In this document: piece by piece, positions 26,421 through 35,911 of the stretch
How the letters are laid out: every line of letters begins with the position of its first letter
Position numbering within the stretch: the first letter of the stretch is position 1
From: Mesotoga prima MesG1.Ag.4.2
Lineage (GTDB): Bacteria; Thermotogota; Thermotogae; Petrotogales; Kosmotogaceae
NCBI RefSeq assembly: GCF_000147715.2
Contig: NC_017934.1
Coordinates: 2,604,001 to 2,668,000 of the forward strand
Length of the DNA stretch: 64,000 nt
Direction: 5' to 3'
Position numbers and translations under genes: made by a program
Notes under the pieces: generated by a model
What the model saw: only the letters and a program-made list of their open reading frames with translations
The model's database searches: none
What the model was told of the DNA's origin: nothing

Positions 26421-27888
26421 ACAGCTCTTTCTCCGTGAGCTCGCTGGAGTTGTACTTTCCAATTATCCTTCCCGAGCTCATAATATAAGTCGTGTTTGAA
26501 TGATAGATCGCTTCTTCGGCTTCATCCGTGATCATGATTATCGAAATACCTTCTGAGGCTAACTCTCTTATTATCTTGTATATACTGTCCTTTGCGGCAA
26601 CGTCTATTCCCACTGTCGGGGAATCGAGAATCAATACCTTCGGATTTATTGCCAACCACTTTGCAATTACAACCCTCTGTTGATTGCCGCCGGAAAGCGT
26701 ATTAACCGGAGAGTCGACCGAAGGAATCTTGATCGAGAGTTCGTCGACCCACCGCCTGACTTCAGTTCTTTCCTTGACTTTACTCAAGAGCCTGATTCTC
26801 GACAGTATTCTCTTTAGAACCGTTAACACAATGTTCTTGCTTACTGGCTGTTCCATAACGAGTCCGTGTTGCAATCGATCCTCAGGCACATACGCAATTC
26901 CAGCTCTCATAGCGTCCAAGGCGCTCCCAGGGTTCACTCTCTTCCCTTCTACGAAGATCTCTCCATCGTCGGGACGATTCATTCCGAAGAGTGAAAGGAC
27001 GAACTCGGTTCTGCCTGAACCCATCAGTCCTGTGATACTTACTATTTCACCCTTGTGGACCTTCAAATCAATTTCCTTGTAATTATTTCTCCTTGAGAGC
27101 TTTCTGACTTCCAGAATAACTTCGTGACCAGAATACGGAGTCAGTTTGGAGTACTCGAACTCCTTGCCTGTCATGAGAAATGAGAGCCTCTGTCGTGTCA
27201 ATTCGGAAGCATCGAAGGCACCAACTTTTTTCCCGTCTCGAAGAACGGTAACTCGTTGGGCTACCTCCATTATTTCATCGAGCTTATGGCTGACGAAGAT
27301 CGTGGAGATTTCTCTGTTCTGCAGTTCATTTATGACCCTAATTAGCGACTGAACCTCTTTCTTGCTGAGAGAAGCAGTAGGTTCGTCCATTATTACAAGT
27401 CTCGCCTTGGCATTTATAGCCCTGCATATCGCTACAACTTGCCTTTCCGCTATAGATAGCTCGCTGACTTCGCGTCTGGGATCTAGTGAAACCCCAATTT
27501 TGTCCATCGTCTTCATTGACTCTTCTTCGGTCTCTTTCCATTTCATCAGACGACTTCCGGTTTCCACCCTCGAAGAAATAGCTATGTTCTCTGCAACGGT
27601 CAGATTTGGAAAGAGCGAAAGATCCTGATAGATAACCTGGATTCCCTCCCTCACACTGTTAGAAGACTTCTGGTGGCTTATCCTTCTTCCGTCGACATAG
27701 ATCTCACCACCGGGATCGGGTGAGTGAATACCCGAGATTATCTTGATTAGGGTACTCTTTCCAGACCCGTTTTCGCCAACGAGACAGTGGATTTCCCCCT
27801 TTTCTATTTCAAAATCGACTGAATCGAGGGCCAATACTCCCCCGAACCTCTTCGAAATATTTCTCATCTCCAACAGTTTTTCGGCCAT
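26398..27888 (-). CDS. CUT2 sugar ABC transporter ATPase (RbsA/MglA-like)
   Basis: A 496-residue ATPase with two fused nucleotide-binding domains. The first has Walker A GENGSGKST, signature LSIAERQ and Walker B IMDEPTASLS. The second has the degenerate A loop GLMGSGRTE, signature LSGGNQQ and LDSPTVGID in place of a canonical Walker B. This asymmetry is normal for the CUT2 family, where only one site is fully active. It starts 43 bases after the binding-protein gene, with a hairpin between them. Confidence 0.93.
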   Translation of the reverse strand: MAEKLLEMRNISKRFGGVLALDSVDFEIEKGEIHCLVGENGSGKSTLIKIISGIHSPDPGGEIYVDGRRISHQKSSNSVREGIQVIYQDLSLFPNLTVAENIAISSRVETGSRLMKWKETEEESMKTMDKIGVSLDPRREVSELSIAERQVVAICRAINAKARLVIMDEPTASLSKKEVQSLIRVINELQNREISTIFVSHKLDEIMEVAQRVTVLRDGKKVGAFDASELTRQRLSFLMTGKEFEYSKLTPYSGHEVILEVRKLSRRNNYKEIDLKVHKGEIVSITGLMGSGRTEFVLSLFGMNRPDDGEIFVEGKRVNPGSALDAMRAGIAYVPEDRLQHGLVMEQPVSKNIVLTVLKRILSRIRLLSKVKERTEVRRWVDELSIKIPSVDSPVNTLSGGNQQRVVIAKWLAINPKVLILDSPTVGIDVAAKDSIYKIIRELASEGISIIMITDEAEEAIYHSNTTYIMSSGRIIGKYNSSELTEKELYEKINGQ

Positions 27889-27905
27889 AATCAGATCACC
27901 AGAAA

Positions 27906-27927
27906 GAGAGGGGGCGTACCCCCTCTC
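27906..27927 (-). terminator. Hairpin between binding-protein and ATPase genes
   Basis: A perfect 9-bp stem GAGAGGGGG/CCCCCTCTC has a 4-base loop. It is followed on the minus strand by TTTCTGG. It has a strong stem but a weak T tail, so it probably acts as an attenuator or mRNA stabiliser of the upstream binding-protein message. Confidence 0.65.
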
Positions 27928-27931
27928 GAAA

Positions 27932-28936
27932 TCAGAACCCGTAAGAAAGGGCGTTTTCAGCAGTTATATCGACTTGCGCGTCGAATTTCACAATGTTTCC
28001 TTCCAGCGTGGCCTTCCCAAGATCGGGAATCTCGAATCCATCGACAACAGCCGGCACTATGCCTTCGGGGATTCCCGCCTCAGCAAGAGCGGCCTTGGCA
28101 TCGAGCAATGTCTTTGCCAAATAGACCTGCGCGAATCCAGCGTCTCTTGGATCCCACAGGTAACCCCATTGCATCAGTCCTTGCTTGAGATACGGGTCAG
28201 CATGGCTTGGGATAACCGTTCCGACTATCTGTACCTTTCCCTTCATGTTTCTCGCGTTGAGCGCCTGGGACGCTCCGATCGGTCCCAGTGAACCAAATCC
28301 GACTATACCTTTCAGATTAGGATACGCATTTAGCAGCTCGAGTGTCTTTTGATAGGAAAGCTCAACACTCTCACCACATGGGATTCTCTCGGTTACCAGT
28401 TTCATATTTGGATACTTCTCCGCAACATAGGCAAGCCCAACGTCCGCCCAGAAGTTGTGGAGAGGAACTGTGAGTCCTCCGACGAAAACGGCAAACTCAC
28501 CTTCTCCGCCCATTAGTTGAGCAAGTTTCTCGAAGTTAGCTTCTCCAAACTTGACGTTGTCTATCGTTTCTACGTCCCAGTCGCCACCCTTCTGCTCTGG
28601 TGACTCGTGTGTGATGATAATGATACCGTTCGCTCTTGCCTTTTCGAATACAGGTTCAAGAGCTTTCGCATCATTAGGTACTACACAGATGGCATCTACT
28701 CCCTTGGCAATAAGGTCTTCAACAATCTTCACCTGTTGAGCAGGATCCGCATCGGAAGGCCCTATCTGGTAGGCATTCACGCCGAGTTCATCTGCTGCAT
28801 CTTTTACACCGACTTCCATTCTGTTGAACCAGGGGATTCCGCCGATCTTGACAACGACGGCAATCTCATAGTTCGCTGCTAAGACGGCAACTGTAAACAA
28901 GACACAGAACAGGAGCATCAGAAGCTTCTTGTTCAT
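27932..28936 (-). CDS. CUT2 sugar-binding protein (Peripla_BP_4, RhaS/LsrB-like)
   Basis: A 334-residue exported binding protein. The signal peptide is KKLLMLLFCVLFTVAVLAA. The type I periplasmic fold follows, with VDAICVVPNDAKALEP and GIIIITHESP typical of the rhamnose and autoinducer-2 binding group. The ATG at 28936 lies 7 bases after AAGGAGG; ATGs closer to or upstream of that site are rejected. It is first in the minus-strand operon and captures an unknown sugar outside the cell. Confidence 0.9.
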   Translation of the reverse strand: MNKKLLMLLFCVLFTVAVLAANYEIAVVVKIGGIPWFNRMEVGVKDAADELGVNAYQIGPSDADPAQQVKIVEDLIAKGVDAICVVPNDAKALEPVFEKARANGIIIITHESPEQKGGDWDVETIDNVKFGEANFEKLAQLMGGEGEFAVFVGGLTVPLHNFWADVGLAYVAEKYPNMKLVTERIPCGESVELSYQKTLELLNAYPNLKGIVGFGSLGPIGASQALNARNMKGKVQIVGTVIPSHADPYLKQGLMQWGYLWDPRDAGFAQVYLAKTLLDAKAALAEAGIPEGIVPAVVDGFEIPDLGKATLEGNIVKFDAQVDITAENALSYGF

Positions 28937-29431
28937 TCGCATCCCTCCTTCTATGTGACCGGTAGGCCGGCCCAAAGATCATAAGACAAAGCATCGTAAT
29001 TCACATGATTACTTGTGATCAACATTTCAATTATATCGATTCACTCTGACAGATCCATACCCGAAGATTACTGGTTATTCGAACTTACGGCTGATGAAGA
29101 CCCTGTAGCGATAAATACTCTCGTTTTCCGGATTATCTCATCCATTGTTTCGGGACAATTGTGGATGATCAACTTGATCTATCGCCTTCCCGCAGCTATA
29201 TTGCCAGTCAAAAGTCTGTTTTTATTGACACTGTCTAAGCTAACATTACATAGTATTATTCGTCGGAAATCACTCCTAATCGTTTGAACTATGGGATATT
29301 TGTTCCTAATCGGATTTCTTCAAATGCAGATTATCTGGTAAGCTCTAGGTAATAGACTATGATATGAAGTTATCACTTTAGTGATCCGTTTTGCTCAATA
29401 GCGGTTTTAGAATGTACCTGTGGAGGAGACG
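28937..29431. promoter_or_regulatory. Divergent control region of the sugar operons
   Basis: About 495 bases lie between two divergent start codons. On the minus side, TATGAT (28978-28983) is a possible -10 box. Two inverted repeats stand out: TCACA-N8-TGTGA at 29001-29018, near the minus promoter, and the perfect 14-bp palindrome ATCACTTTAGTGAT at 29372-29385, 47 bases before the kinase start. Either could bind the DeoR regulator. An open frame at 29015-29287 has no ribosome site and an unlikely composition, so I do not call it a gene. Confidence 0.55.
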
Positions 29432-30943
29432 ATGAGGCAAGGAGTTCTTTCAATCGATCTGGGAACCATGGGAGTAAAACTTTCATTGGTCTCTCTTGAA
29501 GGTGAGATTCAGAAATCGGCATACACGGAGTACCCCATCATCTCAGAAAGCCCGGGACAGGCAGAACAAGATTCGGCGCTATGGTGGGAGGGGATCATAG
29601 ATTGTGTAAAGAAGTTGACCGATAGTGACAACAATCTCCCTCATCTAATCAAAGCGATTTCTATTTGCGGCCAGATGCATACCCATGTCTATCTAGACTC
29701 CGAAGACAAGCCAATAGGCCCTTCAATCACCTGGCTAGATCAGAGAAGCAGCGAAATAATAGAAGAATGGCAAAGCGATGGCAGGGCCGCAAGGCTCTTC
29801 GATCTGACCTGGAACTTCCCCACAACAACTTACGCCGCTCCACAAATATGCTGGGTGAAAAAGCATAGGCCAGGTGTTTTTTCCCGTACGAAGTCGATAT
29901 TGATTGCAAAGGATTACATAAAGTTTCTGCTCACAGGGAACAAGGTTACAGATCCCTCGGATGCCTCGGGAACGGCTGTATTCGACATAAGAACGAATCA
30001 ATGGAGCAGGGAGGCTCTTGAACTAATTGATCTGGATGGAGATCTTCTTCCGGAGGTTATTCCTTCAGCGAGAATAATCGGTCATGTCACCGAGAAAGCG
30101 GCAAGAGAGACAGGCCTGATTCAAGGGACACCGGTGGTGAACGGAGGTTCGGACCACTCAGTTGCTGAATTGGGTTCGGGCCTTCTCGGTGAAGGAGAGG
30201 TTTCATGCATAGTCGGCACGGCCGGTGTCGTTGCCGCTTGCACATCCAAGCCGGTAATAGACCCAAAGAAAAGGATCATGTGTTGGAGCTATCCACTTGA
30301 AGGTTACTGGGATATTCTGGGGATAACTCAGACGGCCGCTTCCAGCTTAACCTGGTTTAGAAATACCTTCGACAAAGAGAGAAACAGCGAAGTCTTTGAC
30401 GAATACTCCTCCCTGGCAAAAGGTGTTTCTCTGGGGTCGGAAGGCCTGGTTTTTCTACCTTATCTCATGGGTGAAAGAACCCCTCTGTGGGATTACAAAG
30501 CAAGGGGCGTCTTTTTTGGACTGACCATGAAACACTCTAAGGCACACATGGTCCGGGCAATTATGGAAGGGGTCTCATTCTCGATAAAGGACTGTATGAA
30601 AGTCGTTGAAGAGTTGGGAGTCAAGTTCGACAGCGTGAACGTTATGGGAGGGGGCAGCAAGAGTCCCATTTGGCGGAAGATACAATCAGATGTCTACGGA
30701 AAGAAAGTGAGAACGCTGGAGACTCAGGACACCGGTGCTATAGGCAACTTGATACTCGCCCTTCTTGCCACAAATGAAATTGGAGATCCCAGAGAAGCTG
30801 CCAAGCTGATCAGACATGTTGAGACTGTCATTCCCGACCCAATCAGAGCCAAGAAATATGAGAATCTATTTGGAATTTATAAAGAGATCTATGAAAATAC
30901 ACGTTCAATCATGGAGAAGTTGGAGGCGTATACATATGAATAG
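29432..30943 (+). CDS. FGGY-family carbohydrate kinase (xylulokinase-like)
   Basis: A 503-residue cytoplasmic kinase that phosphorylates a sugar or polyol with ATP. The N-terminal phosphate-binding DLGTMGVKLS is present. The middle region has ISICGQMHTHVYLD and ITWLDQR, and the C-terminal domain has NVMGGGSKSPIW. This pattern is closest to xylulokinases, but the exact substrate cannot be read. The ATG at 29432 follows GGAGGAG. The next gene overlaps it by 8 bases, so kinase and aldolase are made together. Confidence 0.88.
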   Translation: MRQGVLSIDLGTMGVKLSLVSLEGEIQKSAYTEYPIISESPGQAEQDSALWWEGIIDCVKKLTDSDNNLPHLIKAISICGQMHTHVYLDSEDKPIGPSITWLDQRSSEIIEEWQSDGRAARLFDLTWNFPTTTYAAPQICWVKKHRPGVFSRTKSILIAKDYIKFLLTGNKVTDPSDASGTAVFDIRTNQWSREALELIDLDGDLLPEVIPSARIIGHVTEKAARETGLIQGTPVVNGGSDHSVAELGSGLLGEGEVSCIVGTAGVVAACTSKPVIDPKKRIMCWSYPLEGYWDILGITQTAASSLTWFRNTFDKERNSEVFDEYSSLAKGVSLGSEGLVFLPYLMGERTPLWDYKARGVFFGLTMKHSKAHMVRAIMEGVSFSIKDCMKVVEELGVKFDSVNVMGGGSKSPIWRKIQSDVYGKKVRTLETQDTGAIGNLILALLATNEIGDPREAAKLIRHVETVIPDPIRAKKYENLFGIYKEIYENTRSIMEKLEAYTYE

Positions 30944-31580
30944 AGATGAGTTCGCAAGCCTGGTGCTGGATGCCTGTAAGAGAATGGAAGACAGGGACAT
31001 GACGGTGGGAACATGGGGAAACATAAGCGTAAGAGTGGATGACGAAACCTTCCTCATAACCCCAAGTGGGATGAGCTACGGGAGTTTGAAGATCGATGAT
31101 ATTGTGATGGCAGACATGAAGGGCAATACTATTGACAACAAACGAAAGCCAAGCATAGAACACGCGCTGCACAGGATGATCTACAGTCACAGACCGGATG
31201 TTGGAGCGGTTATCCACACCCATCCCCAGTACTCAACGGCTTTCGCTATAGCAAGAAAGGATATACCTGCCGTGTCCGAAGAACTGGTACAGATAATTGG
31301 AGAGGGCGTGAAATGCGCGGAGTACGCATTACCCGGAACAGAAGAACTTGCGGCTAACGTAGTCTCTGCACTAGGATACAACAACGCCGCTTTGCTAGCC
31401 AATCATGGAGCAGTCTGTGTCGGAAGCAATTTGAGCGACGCCTTCAAAGTGGCAGAAGTACTCGAGAAATCTGCAAAGACAATAATCATGGCAACGATTA
31501 TAGGAACTCCGAAAGTTATCTCTCATGACGAGTGCCTCAAGATGCAGGATTTTGTTAAGAATCACTATGGCCAGAAATAG
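30936..31580 (+). CDS. Class II aldolase / sugar-phosphate epimerase (FucA/AraD family)
   Basis: A 214-residue zinc enzyme that cleaves or epimerises a ketose phosphate. Typical sites are GTWGNISVR, TPSGMSY, the zinc ligands in HTHPQYST and a third His in ANHGAV, with a catalytic Glu-like residue in SEELVQ. Together with the kinase it would turn a sugar into dihydroxyacetone phosphate and an aldehyde, as in fucose or rhamnose breakdown. The start overlaps the kinase end and has GGAGG upstream. Confidence 0.88.
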   Translation: MNRDEFASLVLDACKRMEDRDMTVGTWGNISVRVDDETFLITPSGMSYGSLKIDDIVMADMKGNTIDNKRKPSIEHALHRMIYSHRPDVGAVIHTHPQYSTAFAIARKDIPAVSEELVQIIGEGVKCAEYALPGTEELAANVVSALGYNNAALLANHGAVCVGSNLSDAFKVAEVLEKSAKTIIMATIIGTPKVISHDECLKMQDFVKNHYGQK

Positions 31581-31620
31581 TGGATCTCTTTCTTATACTG
31601 TAAATTCTTACACAAACACT

Positions 31621-31648
31621 GAGCCGGCGAAGTGCCGGCTCTTTTTCT
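31621..31648 (+). terminator. Terminator after the kinase-aldolase pair
   Basis: A perfect 8-bp stem GAGCCGGC/GCCGGCTC has a five-base loop and TTTTTCTT. It separates this operon from the muramidase operon. Confidence 0.92.
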
Positions 31649-31711
31649 TATCTGCCCGAATGACTTGATTAAGCTCTTCGCCGAAACCTCCGCAAGGATT
31701 CGGAAAATGAT

Positions 31712-31735
31712 ATGACAATATGGCATGATTGTCAT
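31712..31735 (+). promoter_or_regulatory. Palindromic operator candidate upstream of the muramidase-GntR operon
   Basis: A perfect inverted repeat ATGACAAT-N8-ATTGTCAT lies 34 bases before the muramidase start. A GntR-family regulator is encoded in the same operon, so autorepression at this site is the simple reading. No clear -35/-10 pair was found beside it. Confidence 0.6.
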
Positions 31736-31768
31736 TGAGAATAAACATATTTGCAGGGGGTGATGCTC

Positions 31769-32890
31769 ATGATTCTACTCGGGATAGACCAGCTTCAGAA
31801 AAATGGTCTCATCGGGTTGAAGAAGAAAGCTATAGGACTGGTAACTAACTTCTCTTTTGTTGACTCAGACTTGAAATGGGGAATTGACATACTGTTCGAA
31901 AACGGTCTGAATGTAAAGAAGATCTTCACACCAGAACACGGTCTGGGAGGAGTTGCAGACGGAGCGCATGTCAGTGATACCCTCCACCCGAAGTACGGGG
32001 TACCCATCGTCAGTCTATACGGAGACAAACGCAAACCCGTGAAGGAGGATCTTGACGGCTTGGACATGCTGGTATACGACATACAGGATGTGGGATTGAG
32101 ATTCTATACCTACATATACACTCTTGCCTATACGATGGAAGCTGCCGCCGAGTACGGTCTTCAATACATGGTCCTTGACAGGCCAAACCCTCTGGGCAGA
32201 GGAGTCTTTGGAAGTAGAATCGAAAACGATCTCCAAACCTTTGTTGGTGGTTACGAGCTTCCTTTACAGTACGGTCTAACCACTGGCGAACTGGCTCAGT
32301 ACTTCAAGAAACTCAAGAGACTCGACCTCGATCTGAAAATTTCCATGCTTGAAGGGTGGCGAGGAGAGATGCACGACAACACTTCTCTTTTCTGGAATGT
32401 ACCTTCACCAAACGTGCCAACATTCGAGTCCCTTCTCGGCTATGCAGGGACCTGCTTCTTTGAAAGTACAAGCGTATCTGAAGGCCGGGGTACTTTTAAA
32501 CCCTTCCTTGTGATAGGTGCTCCGTGGATAGACGGCTCCGACCTGACCAAATACCTCAGGGAGGAGTTCCCTGGTCTTAGAGTTAGGAGCCGTGATTATA
32601 TGCCCTTTTACAGAAAGTATGCCAATGCCAACTGCAGTGGAGTCGAATTCTTCCCCAGGATTGAAGACAACTATTTCGTGATAACTTTGAAGATGATGGA
32701 ATATTTGCTAAAATATGAACAATTTGATATCATGGATCGTTCGGACGATCTAATAGGTATTAAAGAAAGCGCACTGAAGATCAGAACACATAACCTTGAT
32801 TACAGAGAGTGGAATGAATCCGGAATGGAGTTCATAGACTTTGTAGATGATTGTCTTCTTTATCCCGGTGAGTTGAAGTACAGAGAGTGA
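31769..32890 (+). CDS. namZ: DUF1343 protein, NamZ-type exo-beta-N-acetylmuramidase (GH171)
   Basis: A 373-residue protein matching the DUF1343 family. Known members such as Bacillus NamZ release N-acetylmuramic acid from the non-reducing ends of peptidoglycan fragments. Family blocks seen are TPEHGLGGVADGAHV, DIQDVGLRFYTYIYTL, VLDRPNPLGR and NVPSPNVPTFES. No clear signal peptide is seen, so it may act on imported fragments in the cytoplasm or leave by another route. The ATG at 31769 follows AGGGGGTG at six bases. A GntR regulator follows 11 bases downstream. Confidence 0.85.
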   Translation: MILLGIDQLQKNGLIGLKKKAIGLVTNFSFVDSDLKWGIDILFENGLNVKKIFTPEHGLGGVADGAHVSDTLHPKYGVPIVSLYGDKRKPVKEDLDGLDMLVYDIQDVGLRFYTYIYTLAYTMEAAAEYGLQYMVLDRPNPLGRGVFGSRIENDLQTFVGGYELPLQYGLTTGELAQYFKKLKRLDLDLKISMLEGWRGEMHDNTSLFWNVPSPNVPTFESLLGYAGTCFFESTSVSEGRGTFKPFLVIGAPWIDGSDLTKYLREEFPGLRVRSRDYMPFYRKYANANCSGVEFFPRIEDNYFVITLKMMEYLLKYEQFDIMDRSDDLIGIKESALKIRTHNLDYREWNESGMEFIDFVDDCLLYPGELKYRE

Positions 32891-32901
32891 AGGGGGTCGT
32901 C

Positions 32902-33630
32902 ATGGCCGAAACACCGATTCCGCTATATTACAAGCTATATATGGACTTAAAGGAATCCCTGAATTCTGGAAAATACCAGAAAGGGGACAAGCTTCCAACA
33001 GAGAAGGACCTCTGTCAAAAATACAGTATAAGCAGACTTACAGTTAGAAGGGCGATGGATGAGCTCAGAAGAGAGGGGGTCATTGAAAGACTGAAGGGGA
33101 AGGGAACCTTTGTAACGGGCTCCAAGAGAGAAGAACAACTGGCCATACTTACAGGGTTCACAGACGAAGCAAGAAAGCGAGGCGTCGAAACTCGTTCTGT
33201 GGTTCTCGAAAACAGACTCGTTAGGGTTCCTGCCGATGCCGTCGAGCTCTTCGACATTCCTGCCGATGCAATGGTTGTGCTATTGAAAAGAGTAAGGATT
33301 CTCGAGGGCGAACCCTACGCAATTGAAGAGGCATATCTGAACGTGGGAGCTGACATTAGGCTTCTAAACATAACCCAGAGAGACATGGAAAGGGAATCAC
33401 TGTATGGAATCCTTAGAAAGGAGTTTGAAATCAACATCTCCTACGCCGAAGAAGAAATGGAGCTTACCAGACTCAAGAAGGAAGAGGCGCGTTTTCTTAG
33501 ACAGGAGCAGGACGATTGCGCAATAATGAGGAAGCGATTCACCTACACAAAGAGCGACATCTGCATTGAGTACGTAATTTCACTATATAGGGCAGACAAG
33601 AGCAAGTTCAAGATTGTCAGAAGAATATGA
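32902..33630 (+). CDS. GntR-family regulator, HutC subfamily (UTRA domain)
   Basis: A 242-residue repressor. Residues 4-72 are the winged helix, with GDKLPTEKDLCQKYSISRLT and ERLKGKGTFV. Residues 90-240 are the UTRA ligand domain, with VVLLKRVRILEGEPYAIEEA. Members usually sense sugars or amino-sugar phosphates. The ATG at 32902 follows AGGGGGT. It probably binds the palindrome upstream of the muramidase gene and responds to a cell-wall sugar, which is inference from position. Confidence 0.9.
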   Translation: MAETPIPLYYKLYMDLKESLNSGKYQKGDKLPTEKDLCQKYSISRLTVRRAMDELRREGVIERLKGKGTFVTGSKREEQLAILTGFTDEARKRGVETRSVVLENRLVRVPADAVELFDIPADAMVVLLKRVRILEGEPYAIEEAYLNVGADIRLLNITQRDMERESLYGILRKEFEINISYAEEEMELTRLKKEEARFLRQEQDDCAIMRKRFTYTKSDICIEYVISLYRADKSKFKIVRRI

Positions 33631-33916
33631 ACCGTGGTTGGGGGTAGGAGGTTAGGGGTAGGAAAGAGCAAAGTGAAACCGGTTCGCCGTTGGACGGTTC
33701 TCCGTTCTCCGAGAAGAACGGTTGTGAGTTCCTAGATGCAAGTTGCAAGAAAAAGAAAGGAGACCTGTTCTAATGGCAATGAAGTAAGCTCGTTACTGAC
33801 ATTCAACAAGAGAACATCATCGAGATTCTGAATCAAGTTCAGATGACGAATTCTTTCGCTCAGCGACCAGCGGGTTTTTTCTCTTAAGCGCACACCGGTT
33901 CTTATGCTCGCAACTG
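33631..33916. repeat. Intergenic repeat mosaic, block 3 (left part)
   Basis: Words shared with other blocks include GAAACCGGTTCGCCGTTGGA (33674) and CTGAATCAAGTTCAGATGAC (33827). The stretch TTCTTTCGCTCAGCGACCAG through TTAAGCGCACA (33851-33893) copies 23233-23275. The block is broken by a group II intron at 33917 and later by an IS110 element, and continues at 37343. Confidence 0.7.
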
Positions 33917-35815
33917 GTGAGTAGCCCAGGGGGATTTCACCCCCAGGCTCTCTCAGAACCGGACTTGAATCTCTCGATTCATCCGGCTCCCATTATCCAG
34001 CCGTATAGAATATCCCCATTGTCCAGTGTACAAATAGACGAGGCTCTCTGCGAGCAAGAGTTTCTAGCCATTTACCCGCTTTTGTACGACCTCTCCTTTT
34101 CTTGTACTTGTTTCTTACCCACTGAACTAAGGCTTTGTTTAGCTGACTCAGTACTGTATACATCTCAAATCTGCGAAAGTGTCCATAGTAGTTTATCCAA
34201 CCTCTTATTACCGGGTTGATTCTTTCTGAGAGTTCTTCAATACTCAGGTATGACTTGGTTTGAAGTCTCATTCTCCGGATCTTCTGTCTCATCGCCTTCT
34301 TTGCCTGTTCACTCACTGCAGGGGTGAAGCTGTAGAAGATCCTCCCGTTTCTGGCTTTGCAGCTACGGACTCTGAAGGTGTATCCTAGAAAGTCAAAGCT
34401 TGTATTTGGATACTCGCCCTTCCTTTTATCGTCTTTGCAGTAGACAATACGGGTCTTCTCTGGATGAAGCTTTAGTTTGCATTCTTCCATTCTTTCTTTG
34501 AGACTTTCAAGAAGAAGCCGGGCTTCCTCCAGAGTTCTACAGTGTATCACTCCATCATCTGCGTATCTGGCAAAGGGCTTATCCGGATGAGTTCTCTCCA
34601 TCCACTTGTCGAAGGCGTAATGCATGAAGAGGTTAGCCAGTACAGGGCTTATTACTCCTCCCTGTGGCGTTCCCTTGCTCCTCTCTTCGACTCTTCCATT
34701 AGGTTTCTGAAAAGGGTGCTTTCAGCAATCTCTCTATGTAGAGTATTAGCCATGGAATCTTCACATGTTTCTTGACTGCCCTCATTAGTAGTTCATGGTC
34801 TATGTTGTCGAACAGTCCTTTAATGTCGAATTCCAGTACCCAGTCATACCGCCAGCATCTCTGCCTCGTTACTTCAAGGGCATCTATCGCTGACTTTCCC
34901 TCCCTGTATCCGTAGGAGTCCTTATGGAAGTGTGGATCTACTAGGGGATTTAGATAGATTTTGGCTACCATCTGGGCTACTCTGTCCCCCACTGTGGGGA
35001 TTCCCAGTACTCTCTTGCCTCCACTCTTCTTTTCTATCTCTATCGCTTTTACTGGAGGTGGAAAGTAACTGCCCGAGGACATTCGATTCCAAATCTTGTA
35101 GAGATTGTTGTCCAGATCGGCTTCGAACTCTTTCAGGCTTACCTCGTCTATTCCTTCTGCCCCTCTGTTCTCTTTCACTTTCTTGAATGCTACCAGTACT
35201 ACTTTCTTGGGGATTTCATATGACCTCATCTTGTCTGTTGGCTCCTTCCTTGTCTCTGTTCACAGTTCCTCCCTTTCGGTTGTCTGCACAGAGTTGGTTG
35301 ACTAACCTACAAAACTGGATAACACAGTCCCTTCGCTCCACTCCCATTACAGGAGCTTCATCACTACTACGGACTGTTCCGCCCCTGAAATCTGGCATCG
35401 GTACTTTCACCCTCGTGGGTCTTCCACTTGCGGCTTTTCCCTTAACATCCAGATCCAGGTTCCCAAGTTCCTAATCGAAGCCTGTACCAGGGTCACGCCA
35501 CCTATATGCCGGTCACCATCTGGACAGTAAGCAGGTTTCCTCCAGACTTATCCCGGGATAGTTCCACCCCCCGGTTTAGATGACACTAGTAGTTGTTACG
35601 ACACGTTCACGGTGGTTCACTTGTATTCGTCTCCTCTGGTACTCACCTGACGGGATCACTGTCCCGCCTTTTCCCGTAACGTTCACTACCATGGCTCTTT
35701 ACCACAGCAGCTTACGGTGGTTTGAAGCCTCCACCTGCATGGCGGCTTCGAGGGGCCCTCCCTCATCTTCGATTAAGCATGGCTTGAAGTTTCCTTCTTC
35801 GCCTTCTTGGCACAC
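33917..35815 (-). mobile_element. Second group II intron, minus strand
   Basis: On the minus strand the 5' end GTGTGCC lies at 35815. The 3' part has a domain V hairpin of the form GAGCCGGAT...GTCCGGTTCTG, then a domain VI stem of GGGGGT...CCCCC type, ending in CTACTCAC at 33917. About 590 bases of ribozyme 5' structure lie between 35230 and 35815. The element is 1899 nt. Its reverse transcriptase carries a one-base frameshift. Flanking sequences are dispersed-repeat words on both sides. Confidence 0.8.
33993..35229 (-). pseudogene. Frameshifted group II intron reverse transcriptase/maturase
   Basis: Two abutting frames together give a normal maturase of about 412 residues. The first part (35229-34699) has KENRGAEGID, KDSYGYREGKSAIDAL and FDIKGLFDNIDHELL. 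It runs out of frame just before the conserved sequence that would read KPNGRVEERSKGTPQGGVIS. The second part has FARYADDG and the maturase domain with NPVIRGWINYYGHF. The frames join by removing one base from the AAAA run at 34708-34711. This could be real decay, a sequencing slip in a homopolymer, or slippage. It differs clearly from the class C maturase at 21739. Confidence 0.85.
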
Positions 35816-35911
35816 TGGAACAGTCAACTTGCAACTGCTCTTCCGAAGGACGGGTTCATGGTTTGGGGCTTCTACTATGTCAACAGTTATAAAAAAGGCA
35901 GACTGAAAGGA

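Noticed and set aside
29015-29287. Open frame of 90 codons in the divergent control region
   Set aside because: No ribosome site and no protein-like pattern, and it overlaps likely operators.
34542-35474. Several plus-strand open frames inside the second intron
   Set aside because: They lie over the minus-strand reverse transcriptase and the ribozyme region and show no protein-like pattern or ribosome sites.
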